The notes under the pieces are model-generated. The model was not told the DNA's origin and did no database searches. It worked only from the letters and a program-made list of their open reading frames with translations. Of a DNA stretch of 64,000 bases, positions 49,425 through 61,740 are shown piece after piece. Position numbers and translations under genes: made by a program. Each line of letters begins with the position of its first letter. Positions within the stretch are counted from its first letter, which is position 1. The stretch is from positions 1,307,314 through 1,371,313 of the forward strand of contig JAFEUB010000720.1 of the NCBI GenBank assembly GCA_024529925.1. Direction: 5' to 3'. The stretch is from Ophthalmolycus amberensis (Eukaryota; Chordata; Actinopteri; Perciformes; Zoarcidae).

Positions 49425-50345
49425 TGAGTAGACCAGCGATGGATAGAGGCAGAATGGAAATGAAGGGCTGCACGTATCAGGGAGAGAGAGGGAGGTGTGG
49501 TTGTCATTATGGAGATATGATAGAGGGATTGAGGGAGGTATGTAGGGATCAAGGAATGAGGGATCAAGGAAGAAAGAGGGAATCTGTTGGTAGGGAAATG
49601 TTAAAAGGAGGGATCAGGGAGAAAAGGGTGTTGGGGAAAATTGGAAGAAGAGATCAACAAGAAATAGCAGGAATCCAGCAGTTGGGTATTAGGTATCGAG
49701 GAAGAAATCTGATGCAGAATGGGGGAAGAATATATGGAAAAAGAAAGAGGGGATTATACAGTACCAGGGAATGATGGTAGGATGAAGGAAGGGGGAACTA
49801 AGGGAGTGGAAAACTAGGGAAAGATGGATCTTGTAAAAACAGTGGAATCCAGTTGTAGGACACATGGGAGGTAGGGATAAAGGATGACACATTAAGTAGG
49901 TGGTATTGAACAAGGTAAGGCAGAATCAATGAGGAAATAAAGTAAATAGTTGATAGGAAAAAAGGGATGGGGCGCATTGAGGGAGAAAGGGACTAAGGCA
50001 GGAAAGGGGAAAAAAGTGGAGGTCAGGAATGTGAAAGAAAAAGGGAGATCAGATAGTAGGGAAGGAGAACAAAATGAAGAAAGAAATGGATCTGATAATT
50101 AACATGGGAAGGAAGAAATAACGTGACGAATCGGGTGAGGAACGAGTTAAGCGGGGAGGGGAATGTGAAGAGGGATCAAGGAAGGATGAAAGAGTGAAAT
50201 CATCCCGGAAGGATGCTACCGATCTGGTGTGGAATGGGTGATGAAGGGATCAACAGAGGAAAGGATGGATCGAAGGTTGCAGGAATGGAAGAAGGAAAGA
50301 TGGATGGGATGAGGGTATTGAGGGAATGTAGGGAGAGATGACAGG
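49425..50345 (+). repeat. Degenerate purine-rich minisatellite (GGGATCAAGGAA-like units)
   Basis: About 900 bp of strongly purine-biased plus strand carry recurring variants of AGGGATCAAGGAAGA (near 49535, 49560, 49608, 49873 and 50171, and AGGGATCAACAGAGG near 50246). Spacing is irregular, so the array is old or was built from several unit types. Open frames across it are compositional. Confidence 0.65.
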
Positions 50346-50520
50346 AGGCCCGGGCCTTGTGCTTTCTCTTCCATAGAGGAGTTTGATGGAGGCGGTTTTA
50401 TCTAAACTGTGCCGGTTCATTAGAGGATTAGTGAGTGATAACTTCGAGCTATCTGTGATTGAAAAAACACCCCTCACACCTACACGCACACGCCCGCAGA
50501 GATAAGTGAAGGCACACGCA

Positions 50521-50548
50521 TACACACACACACACACACACACACACA
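50521..50548. repeat. (CA)n microsatellite
   Basis: CA repeat of about 28 bp at the right border of the purine minisatellite. A further CA tract passing into TA lies at 50836-50865. Confidence 0.9.
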
Positions 50549-50835
50549 TTCTGTGTGAGGCTTGCACACCCTCATCCAAACTTATTCAAAACACACACAT
50601 ACACGGATGAAAAGACACATGTTGGCATACTCTCAAACTTATCACATCCTCGTAAAGTTACTCTCATCTTTCCCTTCCATAGAACTAATGCTGTCAACTG
50701 TGCAGCAGTTGTGTGTGTGTGTGTGTGTACACACATGGAAATGTGTGTTTTTGTGTTACTTAATGTGGCAACTGAGGCAGAACACCAGAAATGTAGGCCA
50801 GGTGGGCTTTAGTGATAAGGGCAGACTTGGAGGCA

Positions 50836-50866
<31 letters not shown>

Positions 50867-51246
50867 GGGCCTTATAGAAGCTCCCATAGGTCACAGGTGA
50901 CAGGCAGGCAGACGGGAGGCAAGACAGGTGAGACCAGGTGAGAGAGACATGTGCTGATGTGAGATTAAACAGATGCTGACAGATGGCTATGGGACACGGC
51001 TGAACGAGTGCCAAAGCGACAGGTTAGCCGAAACACCTGTGTAGACAAAGAAAGTGGGGAAGATGAAATGAAAGTAACAAAGGATAAAGAGTAAGCAAGA
51101 GAGAGAGCCATAGAACGAAATAGGCTTAGTGAGACGGAGTGAGGTTAAAAACTGAGACATAGACGGCAAAGTGAAGTGAGCAAGCTAGTAAGAGATAAAA
51201 GCAGGAGAAAGGGGAGCAGGAGGTGACAAAGAAAATGTGACGGAGT

Positions 51247-52473
51247 CAGCGTCGGAAATACACGAGGGCAAAGGGCAAAAATGCCCCGAAGAAATATAAT
51301 TGTGCCCCTGATATCACTAGGAGGGGGGCAAAAAATGCCCCCATAATTTCCTCTAATAATAATGATAATTGAATGAACTTGTCAAAAACATCGTAGCCTA
51401 TATGACCCAGTGCAGTTGCCATAGAACGGTTTTGATTTTCGCCTTGACTGATGTTGCGTGTGCGTGAAGAACCGAACTTTCCAAACAAATAAATAAATGG
51501 AGCGCTTCTTAATCAGACCTGTGACTGCGGTCAACTCAGCAGACACTTACATGTTAGTGCACCTAGCGTTATATGCTGAAATTCACGGTAAACGCATTCA
51601 AACGGCGCAGATCGGGAGCGAGCGAAGGACTTTGAAAGCTAGCGGAAAGATTAACGTGAGACAACATCCGGTTTCTTCAGACAGACGAATATCCGGTTTT
51701 CAGAATAAGATGCCAACAAAGTATACATATTGCATAATGGGAATTAGATTAAATGAATTATATTCACATTAAGTATAAAACATGCTGCCTGCATCTCGTG
51801 AGTTAAAGGGAAAATACACCTAAATTGTGCGCAAAGTGTCTTTATTCTTTGATTTGAGGGTTGCTAATGAATAATACCTGACTGACAGTCAATTAAGATA
51901 TTTTACTCAGCAAAAAACTCTGAACTGAATTTGGACCTTCAAATGGCACATTTTTAAAATTTTGAAGGTGCTATAAAAATGTTTTTCTCAAAAATTCCAT
52001 ACAATGACTAATGCATATGTTCAGGACAAAAATGGGTAATATCACAATATTTGAGGTGCTACAAAAATATCTTTCTCAATAATTCCATACAATGACTGAT
52101 GTATATGTAATCAAGGCATCGTTGACTTAATAATTGTTAATAGTTGTTTAAAAAATGTAATAATAACAATAAATAACCACAAATAAATAATAATAAAATT
52201 GAATATGATTGTCTGATTTATGTTTGTTTTTTGTTCAAAAAATCTAAGAAAACACTTTGAATCTGTAGACTACTGCCTAATAGTCTTATTGCCATTTGAT
52301 GACAATTGCTCATATACTGTAAGCCTAAATAAGTATATTTATTATTTTGAACAAAGGTTAAATGTTATTTCACAAGTTTCAAAAAGTGCCCCCAATTTTT
52401 TTTAAATGCCCCTGGATTTCAGTCACTGGGGGCAAAAATTGCCCCCAAAACAATATGTAAATTTCCTACCCTG
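51247..52473. mobile_element. Non-autonomous hAT-type DNA transposon, 1227 bp
   Basis: The left end CAGCGTCGGAAATACAC and the reverse complement of the right end, CAGGGTAGGAAATTTACA, form short imperfect terminal inverted repeats of the hAT CAGxGTxGGAAAT type. They are flanked by GACGGAGT (51239-51246) and GACAGAGT (52474-52481), an 8 bp target duplication with one mismatch; 8 bp is the hAT length. Palindromic blocks GGGCAAAAATGCCC occur near both ends (51273-51287, 51323-51342, 52428-52446). A 91-codon open frame (51497-51772, beginning MERFLIRP) could be the remnant of a transposase start, but I see no catalytic or dimerisation domain. The element is thus an internally deleted derivative. 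It contains an internal duplication at 51961-52108. Confidence 0.8.
51961..52108 (+). repeat. Internal duplication of about 89 bp inside the hAT element
   Basis: TTTGAAGGTGCTATAAAAAT and ATTCCATACAATGACTAATG (51961-52020) recur as ATTTGAGGTGCTACAAAAAT and ATTCCATACAATGACTGATG (52050-52108) at about 85 percent agreement. Confidence 0.85.
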
Positions 52474-53607
52474 GACAGAGTGTCAAAGCTGTCAGAGATG
52501 AAGTTATTTGAGAGTTGGGCGAGGAGCAGACAGCGGGATTGAAAGATGCTTCGACCCCATGGTAACTTCTGTGTTCCTTCGGGGATATTTATGTTGGAAG
52601 TTGGCAAGAAAACGGAGATGATTTAGAGCCCATCTGGATGGGCATCAACACCACCTGCCCGCAGAGGAAAGGCTGTCTGTAAGGAGACACACACACCAGT
52701 GCACCGTTGGCACTCACACGCAGCGTTTGCCTCGCTTACATGAGTTACATGTGTAGAAATGCAGCCATTTGGCCCCGTTTGGCTGTAGACCAGCTCGTTG
52801 GATTTGTCATGAAATAATCACCATCCGGTTGGAATGCTGGCTTTTACGACAACGCACTGGGGGGGGGGGGTGCAATGATCCCAGACATGCAGACCGGGCA
52901 ACCAACGGGTTTTTAAGGCGAAAGAGTGGAATAGACAGAGGGCAACATTTTCTCAAAAGTGAAGTGCAGAAGGTTGCAGCACAGAGCGGACCACCTCACC
53001 AAGGAAGAAACTAGTCCTCACTTATTGTGTAAATCAGCATAAACTAATCTAATACTAACTTTTTTTTAATTTATTTTTTAAAAGAGGGTAAAACAAACTC
53101 AAAGTACTCGAAACAGCTTCTGTGGTACAGTCTTTGCCAAGATGTCTCACACAGTTTGTCACCCTTATTATTATACTTTGTCTTATTTGATTTGGGAGAT
53201 AATCATGCTCAAGTTTCTGGTACTCGAGTGCCAGCAGTGCTCTGGAAGATGTTATCAAGAGGAAATGTGATGTTGCCATAGAGTCGGTTAGTAAGCTGTG
53301 GGCTACAACTAAAGCCGCCTTTCTTTAGCCTTTGTTGTTTTACATTTTGGGAAACTGGCACCATTAAATGTCTCCCGAATTAGCTATTAGCAGTTCCTGG
53401 AATATGCCAATAGATGTACTGACAACTATTACTGGATAACTTTGATACTGAAGAGAACTTTAAAACGGGCCAGTTCTCTGGGAAGCTCTGGGGTGATGAG
53501 GAGCGTCTTCTTTGATATGAGTTCTAGATTTATGGATGACTATTCAAGAATATCACTGCCTGCTTTCTGACTTTACTGAAACACTTCATACAGAGACATA
53601 TTGCTGT

Positions 53608-54573
53608 AAGGCAAGGCAAGGCAAGTTTATTTGTATAGCACATTTCAACAACAAGGTAATTCAAAGTGCTTCACATAAAACCATTAAAAGCATCAAAACA
53701 CAAGGCAAAAGAAAAGGAGATTTCAAAAACAATTAAAAAACAGTAAGAAATAAAATGCAGTAGTAAAATGCAGAAATGCAGGAAATTGATTAATATATTA
53801 TTTGAACGTGGTTCAATTAAAGGCAGCAGCAAACAGAAAAGTCTTCAATTTTGATTTAAATGAGCTGAGGGTCTCAGCAGACCTGCAGCTTTCTGGGACT
53901 TTGTTCCAGATATGTGGAGCAGAAAAACTGAACGCTGCTTCTCCATGTTTAGTTCTGACTCTGGGAACAGAAAGTAGACCGGTCCCAGACGACCTAAGGG
54001 GTTGGGATGGTTCATAAGGTAGTAGCAGATCGGAGATGTATTTTGGCCCAAAACCATTCAGTGCTTTGTAAACCAACAGCAGGATTTTAAAGTCAATTCT
54101 TTGTTGGACAGGAAGCCAGTGCAAAGACCTCAGAACTGGAGTGATGTGGTCCACCCTCCTGGTCTTAGTGAGGACTCGAGCTGCAGCGTTCTGAATCAGC
54201 TGCAGCTTTCTGACGGATTTTTTACAGAGACCTGTAAACACACCGTTACAGTAGTCCAGTCTGCTGAAGATAAATGCGTGGACAAGTTTTTCCAAATCCT
54301 GTTGAGACATAAGTCCTCTAATCCTTGATATATTCTTCAGGTGATAGTAGGCTGATTTTGTAATTGTCTTGATATGGCTGTTCAGGTTGAGGTCTGAATC
54401 CATAACTACACCTAGATTTCTGGCTTGGTTTGTGGGTTTTAACATCAGTGACTGAAGCTGAGCGGTGATTTTCAATTGTTCGTCCTTGGTACCAAAAACA
54501 ATTACTTCTGTTTTATCTTTGTTTAATTGAAGAAAATTCTGGCACATCCAGTTGATCCAGACTGTAGATGCAA

Positions 54574-54574
<1 letters not shown>
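53608..54574 (-). mobile_element. 5'-truncated L2-like LINE retrotransposon with open reverse-transcriptase C-terminal frame
   Basis: On the minus strand an open frame (stop at 53813) encodes about 255 residues: NFLQLNKDKTEVIVFG, LGVVMDSDLNLNSHIK, then HAFIFSRLDYCNGVFTGL, NAAARVLTKTRRVDHITPVL, RSLHWLPVQQRIDFKILLL and HIWNKVPESCRSAETLSSFK. This is the conserved segment after the YADD catalytic box in fish L2/CR1-clade reverse transcriptases; the box itself and the endonuclease are missing. After the stop comes a 3'UTR ending GTGCTATACAAATAAACTTG and short CCTTG repeats (plus strand AAGGCAAGGCAAGGCAAG from 53608), typical of L2 3' tails. The 5' break abuts a (CA)n tract at 54575-54607. With no stops or frameshifts in the fragment, it looks young. 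Confidence 0.88.

Positions 54575-54607
<33 letters not shown>
54575..54607. repeat. (CA)n microsatellite at the 5' break of the LINE
   Basis: 33 bp of CA exactly where LINE homology stops. On the minus strand it is read in frame as a poly-Cys/Val run joined to the reverse-transcriptase fragment, which is an artefact. Confidence 0.92.
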
Positions 54608-54610
<3 letters not shown>

Positions 54611-57600
54611 TGGACCAGTTCTCTCTTTCTTTCTTTCCCCCACTATCTTTCTGTATTGACCTCTGTGTTCGAGCTTCCTCCGTAAAGCAGAACAGAGCGG
54701 AACGCGAGATAAATCCTAAGTGATATGCCAGGCTGACTGCTGGTGCAGGGAAAAAGGTAAAGGCAAACGGATATTCATATGCACAACAGCTAACATATAA
54801 ACACTCTTTATGGGCTTAAAGGAGACATGCCGACACGGTACACCCGACGGAGAGTGACTGCGAGACACAGGCCAGCGGGGAAAGAGATTTGAAGGGGAGA
54901 GGATTGAAGGCAATGGATGGCTGCATTAGGCAAGGAGACAATAAATGAGAGCTTACGGGTGTGGTGACACGAGGCGAAAAGAAGACAGAGAAGTAAAGGG
55001 TAAAAAAGAAAGAAGTGGGATGGAGAGAGAAGAGCAATGGGATGAGATCAATTTTCCTTCCTCATTGCCCTTCATACTGAGGACAGACCGTCCTCCAGAT
55101 AGCGCTAAAACAGCTTCCCTGTCGCACTTTCCTCATGCCAAGTCACACAAGAGAGCCGAGCAATATTTCACGATAATTCAGGTCATCAGCATGCATATAT
55201 CTTGCAACTACCCCCCCCCCCCCCCGTTCACTCAGATTTTCTTAAAAGTAGAACCGTAAAATTCCAATTATTTATAACACTTTTGGAGATTTATGCTACG
55301 ACCGAGATCCGGACTATTTGGAAAGAAGAAGGCATCTCTGACAAATGGCATGGGGACAGGAACAAATCTCTTTTTGTCTCAAAGGAGAGTATTATATCTT
55401 CATGGCTGAATGCCTGCAAGTCTAGGCCGTATTGAGCTACCCAACTTAAGTTCTCAGTTGGGTTCTTGGGGTTGTCGATACAATATTGGATGAGAAACAC
55501 GAATGTAGTGTTTCTGGTGTTGTAAAGACGCTGTTGCAGCAGGAAACGGTACAGAATTGAACAGAATCAATAAGTTCTGAACTACCTCAGGCGAGGAAAA
55601 CAGAGTGGTGAAGATTTTTTAATTGAGGAAAAGGGAACGGACAAGCACAGGATTGTTTTTTTTGTTTTTTTTGTGAAACGGCTGGGAGGCAATGTGTGTT
55701 TATTGTTCCGTTTATGAGCAGTTGAGTGGACTAACATGAGGGTATGACAGTTTGGTGTCAGGCTGTGTTTTTGCTGTTTATTTTTTGTTCAGTCGTGACA
55801 CACTGGCAGAGTGGACTGGCCTTCAGGCGTTCGAGTGGAATAGTTTGGTTGAAAGGTCCCTTTCAAGCAGGACAGCTGGGCAAAATGGTTGGATGGTGAT
55901 ATCTTTGTCATGCTGCTCGCCGGTGAGGACTACTGAGAGAAAGTTGTCAGGTATGAAATTGAACAACGGAGGAGATATCTCAATTTTGGTCACAGACTAA
56001 GGGATTCAAATCTATACTTTAACAGTGGGACTTCTTATGTAAAATGGTTGCTGTACAGCATGTGATAATGGAACAGACATTGCTGCACTGTGAGTGTCAC
56101 CCACGTGACATTCTTCACCCAGCTGTCAACATCAGGAAAAGGCATTCAGAACAGTAGTTTAAAAATGTTTTTTTCCATCCGTTTCGATGCTGAGTTTTGG
56201 GAAAAAAGTATAAAACTAAAGTTTTTCAGCCTTCAGCATCTTTGTACTTTTTCGATGTAGAATGCACACCTCTCCATGTCCAACAGGGCCACGGTGCTGG
56301 AATATTATTAGTGATCAGTAAATCGAATGATGTTGCCGGTTACGCGTCCTCAGTAAGCAGTAAACTCACTATGCTACATTGTGAACAACATTCGTCATCA
56401 TAGACAACAAGAAAACAAACCTTGCTGTCAAAAAAGAAATGATCCACTGAGGAGTCCCCGTGTTCTGACCCTCTGAGCATCTATCTTGCGCGGAGAAGAT
56501 CCTGTGTTCACAGTCCCAATAATCACAGGAGAGACTAATTCCCCTTACTGCATCCACACCACTCCTCATTTCAACAATCAAGGTTGCAAACTTGATATTA
56601 GTAAATAAACTCATGTGGTCACTGATTGATGCTGTAATGTCGATGCTGACCCGATTATAATTGACTGTCCTGGGGAGGCCCCGGGTCGAAATAAGCATTT
56701 TCTTTTATTGTCTGTGTACATTTCTCACGCAAGACTATACCCCAATGTGTTCATCAGTGAGTGAAAGGAAAACGTATGAACTGTGGAATTTATACGGTAG
56801 CTTATTTAGGTTTCTATGGATTTAGTCACATTTAATGTTCTTTTTAGATTATGAAAAATATATATAACTATACATATTATAAAATGTTAATTTGAATTCA
56901 TACAGTTTCGATATTTGTCCCAAAAAAATTCATAATATTGGCGACCAACACAAATGACCACCCGTGGGTCCAGGTGACTAAATGCATTGAATATCTATCA
57001 ACATCACTGTAAGCCAGTTGCATGCTTGATGCTTGACGTTACATCAGACATTATGCATTTATTACTCTGCACGACGTAGCTTCAATGTTGAATACTCATC
57101 CCAATTCTCCAGCTAGCAGCGAAAAATAATTTAAGAGATTAAGCATTCAAATAATATTTCATGCTTTGAATTATTGTGACAACTGAATGAATAGTGTTTT
57201 ACATGTAAGTCAATGGGAGACTGGGGACTTCCTCTCATCCGGCCACTGGTGAACATGGTTGTCCAGTTTATTTTTTGGTTTCTTTGTTGTTTGGCAGAAG
57301 CTTATGACTCAGCAAAGCAATCATTGGTTTGGACATTCCAGCAGCAGTCACTCCCAGACTTTAATAGTGCTAATTTTCCAAATGGCAGCGTATTACAGTT
57401 GCAGCATTCATTGGCCGCCTTGTCAGTTTTGGTTAAAGGCTGCCTGACAAACCAGGACGTGTTCAGTCGGTCCGTTCCAGTTCTCTGTCCATTCTTTGTC
57501 ACTCTCAATCAGGCCATCATGACTGCAGCAGTGCTGAGCTTAGGGTCGACAGCCAAGGCTTTCCCAGCAGCGGCGGTGCTCTGCCAATGTTACTGTTTGT

Positions 57601-57849
57601 GGGCTTTGTGTGTCTTTTGTCATAATATTGGATGCAACAAATGTTTGGTGTGTGGTCCATGTGTGTTTAGAAGTGTGTGCATTCCAGTCGTGTCTTCCAT
57701 CTGTTGTGTAAAAGGTTGGATCTCGTTCCAAGTTGGGGAAATACTGCGATTTATCGAGCACTGAGTGCAACAAATCTTTTATCACATCTTTTTTTATGTT
57801 AATGCGGGTTTTTAGTGCTGCATTGATTGGTCCTGCAAACACTGAGCAA

Positions 57850-58185
57850 CATTAGCATTCATCTTGTGTTTTATAATATATTTCCAATATTCACTTTTGT
57901 TGTTCCGTCTTTGCTTACACCCAATTCCTGAGACAAATATGTGTCTCTTTAGATGCTGGACGTGTGCACTATGTTTACCAGCTAGTTTCCAACTTTGTCT
58001 GTCTGCCCATTGGTGCTGGACAAGTATAGCGTACAGTTGGTTTATCAGACCTTTTACTGACTGTTTTCAGCAATAAAAGAGGGTCTGAAAAGCCAAAACA
58101 ATGAGCTAAAAAAGGCTAAAAAGCTCCGTAGAGCTCAGGACGATTGCAGACAATCATTCTCTGTGGGTTTGTCACGATTGACTTC
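57850..58185 (+). repeat. Dispersed repeat shared with 35.2 kb (copy 2)
   Basis: GTTTATCAGACCTTTTACTG, then GAGCTAAAAAAGGCTAAAAA, GCTCCGTAGAGCTCAG and TCTGTGGGTTTGTCAC form the order of a common teleost repeat. The last three blocks match 35.22-35.29 kb. Confidence 0.65.
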
Positions 58186-60229
58186 GTCATTTTAGTTGGA
58201 GCTTTAATTTATTTCTAACTGTACAACTTGCTTAAAATTGTTGAAAGCAAAACCCTTTTTCATAAAGGATTAAAAAGCATTGGCGATTAATAATCCTACT
58301 GCGGTCTGCATTGGTGAACTGGTCTGGTTGAGTGTACTCTACATGTCAAACTGTACGCTATAAGGAGTGCTGGTCAAATGTAATTCCTTGCTGGCTCTTA
58401 AAGGATGAGATATTGATCGCAGCACACACAACTTATTTTCCTGCTTCATCTAAATCACTTTGTGATTGACGGTTCCCAGACGTGGAGCTGTCGTCCTATC
58501 GACTGTTGATTTCGTCGGCATACCCCTCCGTTCTCCAGGCAACCAGTTGGGTTAACCCTGCTTTCAAATCAGCATCAGCTGCTTCTCCGTGAGCATTTAT
58601 TAACAGTGGATATTCTCCAAAACCAAACAATATTGCTGGTTGTGTCTCCGTAGCATGCCTGAGATTGCACAACCCTAAGTGATTAGTTTTGCAGCGGCAC
58701 AAATGGCTCCGAGGTAGATTGTCAGCGGAGAGTGCAGGACGTCCTCGGGAGGAAAGCATTCAGTCCTCCAGCTATTTAATTATGAGGGCAGCCAGACCCC
58801 TTGGGTGCGTGGCTTCGTTCTCTCACAACAGTGGCTCGCTAACAAACTCCGTTGAGTGCCTTTGATTGATCTGAAGCCATTTGGGGAGGCCGTGAAAAGA
58901 CGGAAGGGGAGATGGAAGGGGAGAAGGGGGCAGGGAGGTTGGGGGGGAGGCAGGAGGGAAGAAAGATGGAAGGAAAAATAAGGACACAGGGTGCGGGATG
59001 TCTGCAGGGAGATGGAGAGTGAGGGATGAAGTGGAGCAATGTGTGGATGGAGGGATGGACAGAGAGAGAGAGAGAGGGGGGGGGGGGGGTGCTGGTGTAT
59101 TTCTTGGCACAGCACTTTCCTGCACACACAAACTACACACGGACCCGGGGTGTTGCATTGAGCCGAGCGCGCACGGAGACGCAGAAATATTTACACACAA
59201 GCCCACACAAAAAACACACTTGGTTAAAATGTTGTTCGGGCTTCCACAGTATCAGGGGAGTAGCGATGTGGATGCATTTGCATAAGTGGGTATTATACTC
59301 CGAGCCATTGGACAGTAGCGATGGCTAAAGTAGATAAGATAAAGCTTTCATTCTCTCGTCCTCTCCCTCCCTTACCCTGTTACCACACACAAACTCTCTA
59401 TTTATCTGCTTGCTCTCTTTCTTTCTCTTTTTTTTCTCCGTCTTTCACTCAGGACAGAAACCGTCTCTCTTCCTCCGTTTCCTCCTCCGTCTTCCTGAGA
59501 AACACTCTCACCGACCACAAACACATTTTTCTCCGGTATATTTGTTGTGCAGCTAACGTCCAGCTTCCACCCTTATCCACTTTGCCGAAATCCCATCGTG
59601 AGAACTTTTTCAATTATCCCTGCCTCTACCTCTGTGGGTTACAGTGAAGGCACTGTTCTGGCAGGATAAAGCCTCCACAGGGGAAAGAGGGAGAGGGTTG
59701 TGGGAGGGGGGGAAAGATGGAGGCGGGAGGGGATGAGAAGTTGAGGGAGAGGTTCCGCAGTGACTCCGTTCCAACAAGTCATCTTTCATTTTTATGACTT
59801 CAATCAACTGTCCTTGAAGCCTAAATATACTCGGATCATGCTCTCTCATCCTGGCTGGAAGGCTGGGATACCTTTTTAACTATGATACCTGCCCTGTTCA
59901 TTATGTGCACAGATGTTAACAACTGTCACTCTAATGCTGTCATTTATTAGCAAACAATGTCCTGTCACGGTTCTGCTCCGGCGCACATACGAAAACATTT
60001 TTTTTTCCCCTCATGGTTATTGTCTGTCGCTCTCCTGTCTCTCTGTCCTCTCTCGCTCTCTTTCTGTCTCTCTCTCTCTGTTGTATCCCCTCCCACACCT
60101 TTATCTTTCACCTCTCTCTTTCTCCCTCTCTCACACACAGTATCTATCTATCTTTCCCTTGGCAGGAAACCAATGCAGTTTGTCACACACATGTGCAAAT
60201 GGTGCAGATTGCAATCACTAGAAGAGTAT

Positions 60230-60262
<33 letters not shown>

Positions 60263-60306
<44 letters not shown>
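60263..60306. repeat. (TG)n microsatellite flanked by TC and GA tracts
   Basis: TCTCTCTC (60228-60262), 44 bp of TG, then GAGAGAGA (60306-60332). The outer tracts are complementary and could fold across the TG run. Confidence 0.92.
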
Positions 60307-60315
<9 letters not shown>

Positions 60316-61364
60316 TGGAGAGAGAGAGAGAGAAACAGAGTGTAAACTTTGCTGAGGAAGTAACCTTGCCCATGAACTCTAGCTTTAGAAAGTCAACTGT
60401 CACCTGTGTGTGTGTTTCAGGACAGTTACATAGTTATAGGAGTGTGTGTGATTCCATCTGCCAAAGGCTACCTCACTGGGATACAGTGTGTGTGTGTGCG
60501 CTCATCAAAGAGCACACACACAGCAGGACCGCCTCCTATTCCTTCAGCCATTCCTATCCCTTGTCCCATTTCCATCCTTCTTTTTCTCATTAAGACTTGT
60601 CCTCTCTCCTGTGCCTGTCCATATTTCCCCGCTCCTTTTTCCGGCTCTGTTTTTTCCCCCGCTTCCTCTCCCCTCCTCCGCATCCACTTCTTGGTCTATC
60701 AGTCTCACCATACTCTCCGTTTTTGTTTCTCTCACCCTCCCTCTCTCTCTCCCTCTTATCGTTTTCCTTCCCTCTCTTTTCCTCCGACTCATTTCCCACC
60801 TGCATGGGATTGCTGTTCAGAGCCGGGCGAGCCCCGCGCTTGTAATACCCTGACCAGAGTTATTTAGCCGCGTTATGACAGGTAGGGAAATGAAATCAAC
60901 ACTTGGCTGTGTGTGTGTTTTTCTTTTCGTTCCCCTTTACTGTTTCTCCTTCCCATTTATGAGACCCTGCTGCAGGGCTATTTTTAGTCGGCTGCCACCT
61001 TCTCACTGGCTTGTAAAAACCCGACCACCAGAAGTTCACTTTGGCAGAAGTTCTCTATCATGATGGCGGGATTGATGAATGATATCGGTATCTGCAGTTG
61101 AGTTTTGGCATGAATAAAAAAAAACACCTCCTGCATGGTCCGTACGGTTTTATAACTACTTCGGAGAAGGACTTCAGGACTTCAGTAAATCTAAGCAGAC
61201 TTTTGGCTGATGATAAATTGATCAGTTGATTGATCTTCTAGGTCACTCACATGCATGTTAACTTGTTATTTATGTGTGTTTTTAGCCATAGTGACAGCTT
61301 TGCTCTCGGGACGGCAATGTCCACCTGTCCGCCCATGGCTACTTTGATCCAGACTGGAAAATCT

Positions 61365-61740
61365 CAATCAATATTGGACGGCTTGCCATGAAAATGTGTT
61401 CAAACACTCGTGTTCCCGAGAAGATGAATCCCATTGACTTTGGTGGTCCCCTGACACTCACTCTACCATGGCCATGAGGTTGACGTTCGTATTTGTCTTC
61501 ACTACTATTGGATTTATTGCCATGAAATTTGATACAAACAGCCCCCCAATACCCCTTTTTTTCCTCTAGCATATTTACACAAAATTAGATTTTGCCCAAG
61601 TTTGGTTTGCTGCCAAATACTAATTACATTCCCATCAGCCTCAGCTGCCCTTTGTATTTAATTGTGCTAATTTGCAAATGTTAAACTGAGACGGAGAGAA
61701 CATGGTTAACATTATACCTGCTGATGTTACCATTCAGCTG
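61365..61740 (-). repeat. High-copy teleost repeat, reverse copy of the 38.4 kb family
   Basis: The reverse complement carries GCTAATTTGCAAATTAGC-like text, and GGCAATAAATCCAATAGTAG, which corresponds to the CAATCCATCCAATAGTT block of the 38.4 kb copy. A block of the unit (TTGG..GCTTGCCATGAAA and TTGG..TTATTGCCATGAAA) appears twice, at about 61373 and 61508, showing internal duplication. Confidence 0.55.

Noticed and set aside
54575..54643. N-terminal extension of the reverse-transcriptase frame with a Cys/Val run
   Set aside because: It comes from a CA microsatellite and unrelated flank read in frame; LINE homology stops before it.
58823..59206. 127-codon minus-strand frame rich in Pro/Ser/Leu
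   Set aside because: It results from a purine-rich tract with a poly-G run; no family features.
60406..60867. A second grin3b exon beginning after GTGTTTCAG at 60420
   Set aside because: The acceptor is plausible, but the peptide (DSYIVIGVCVIPSAKG...) has no resemblance to GluN3 and runs into pyrimidine-rich low-complexity sequence.
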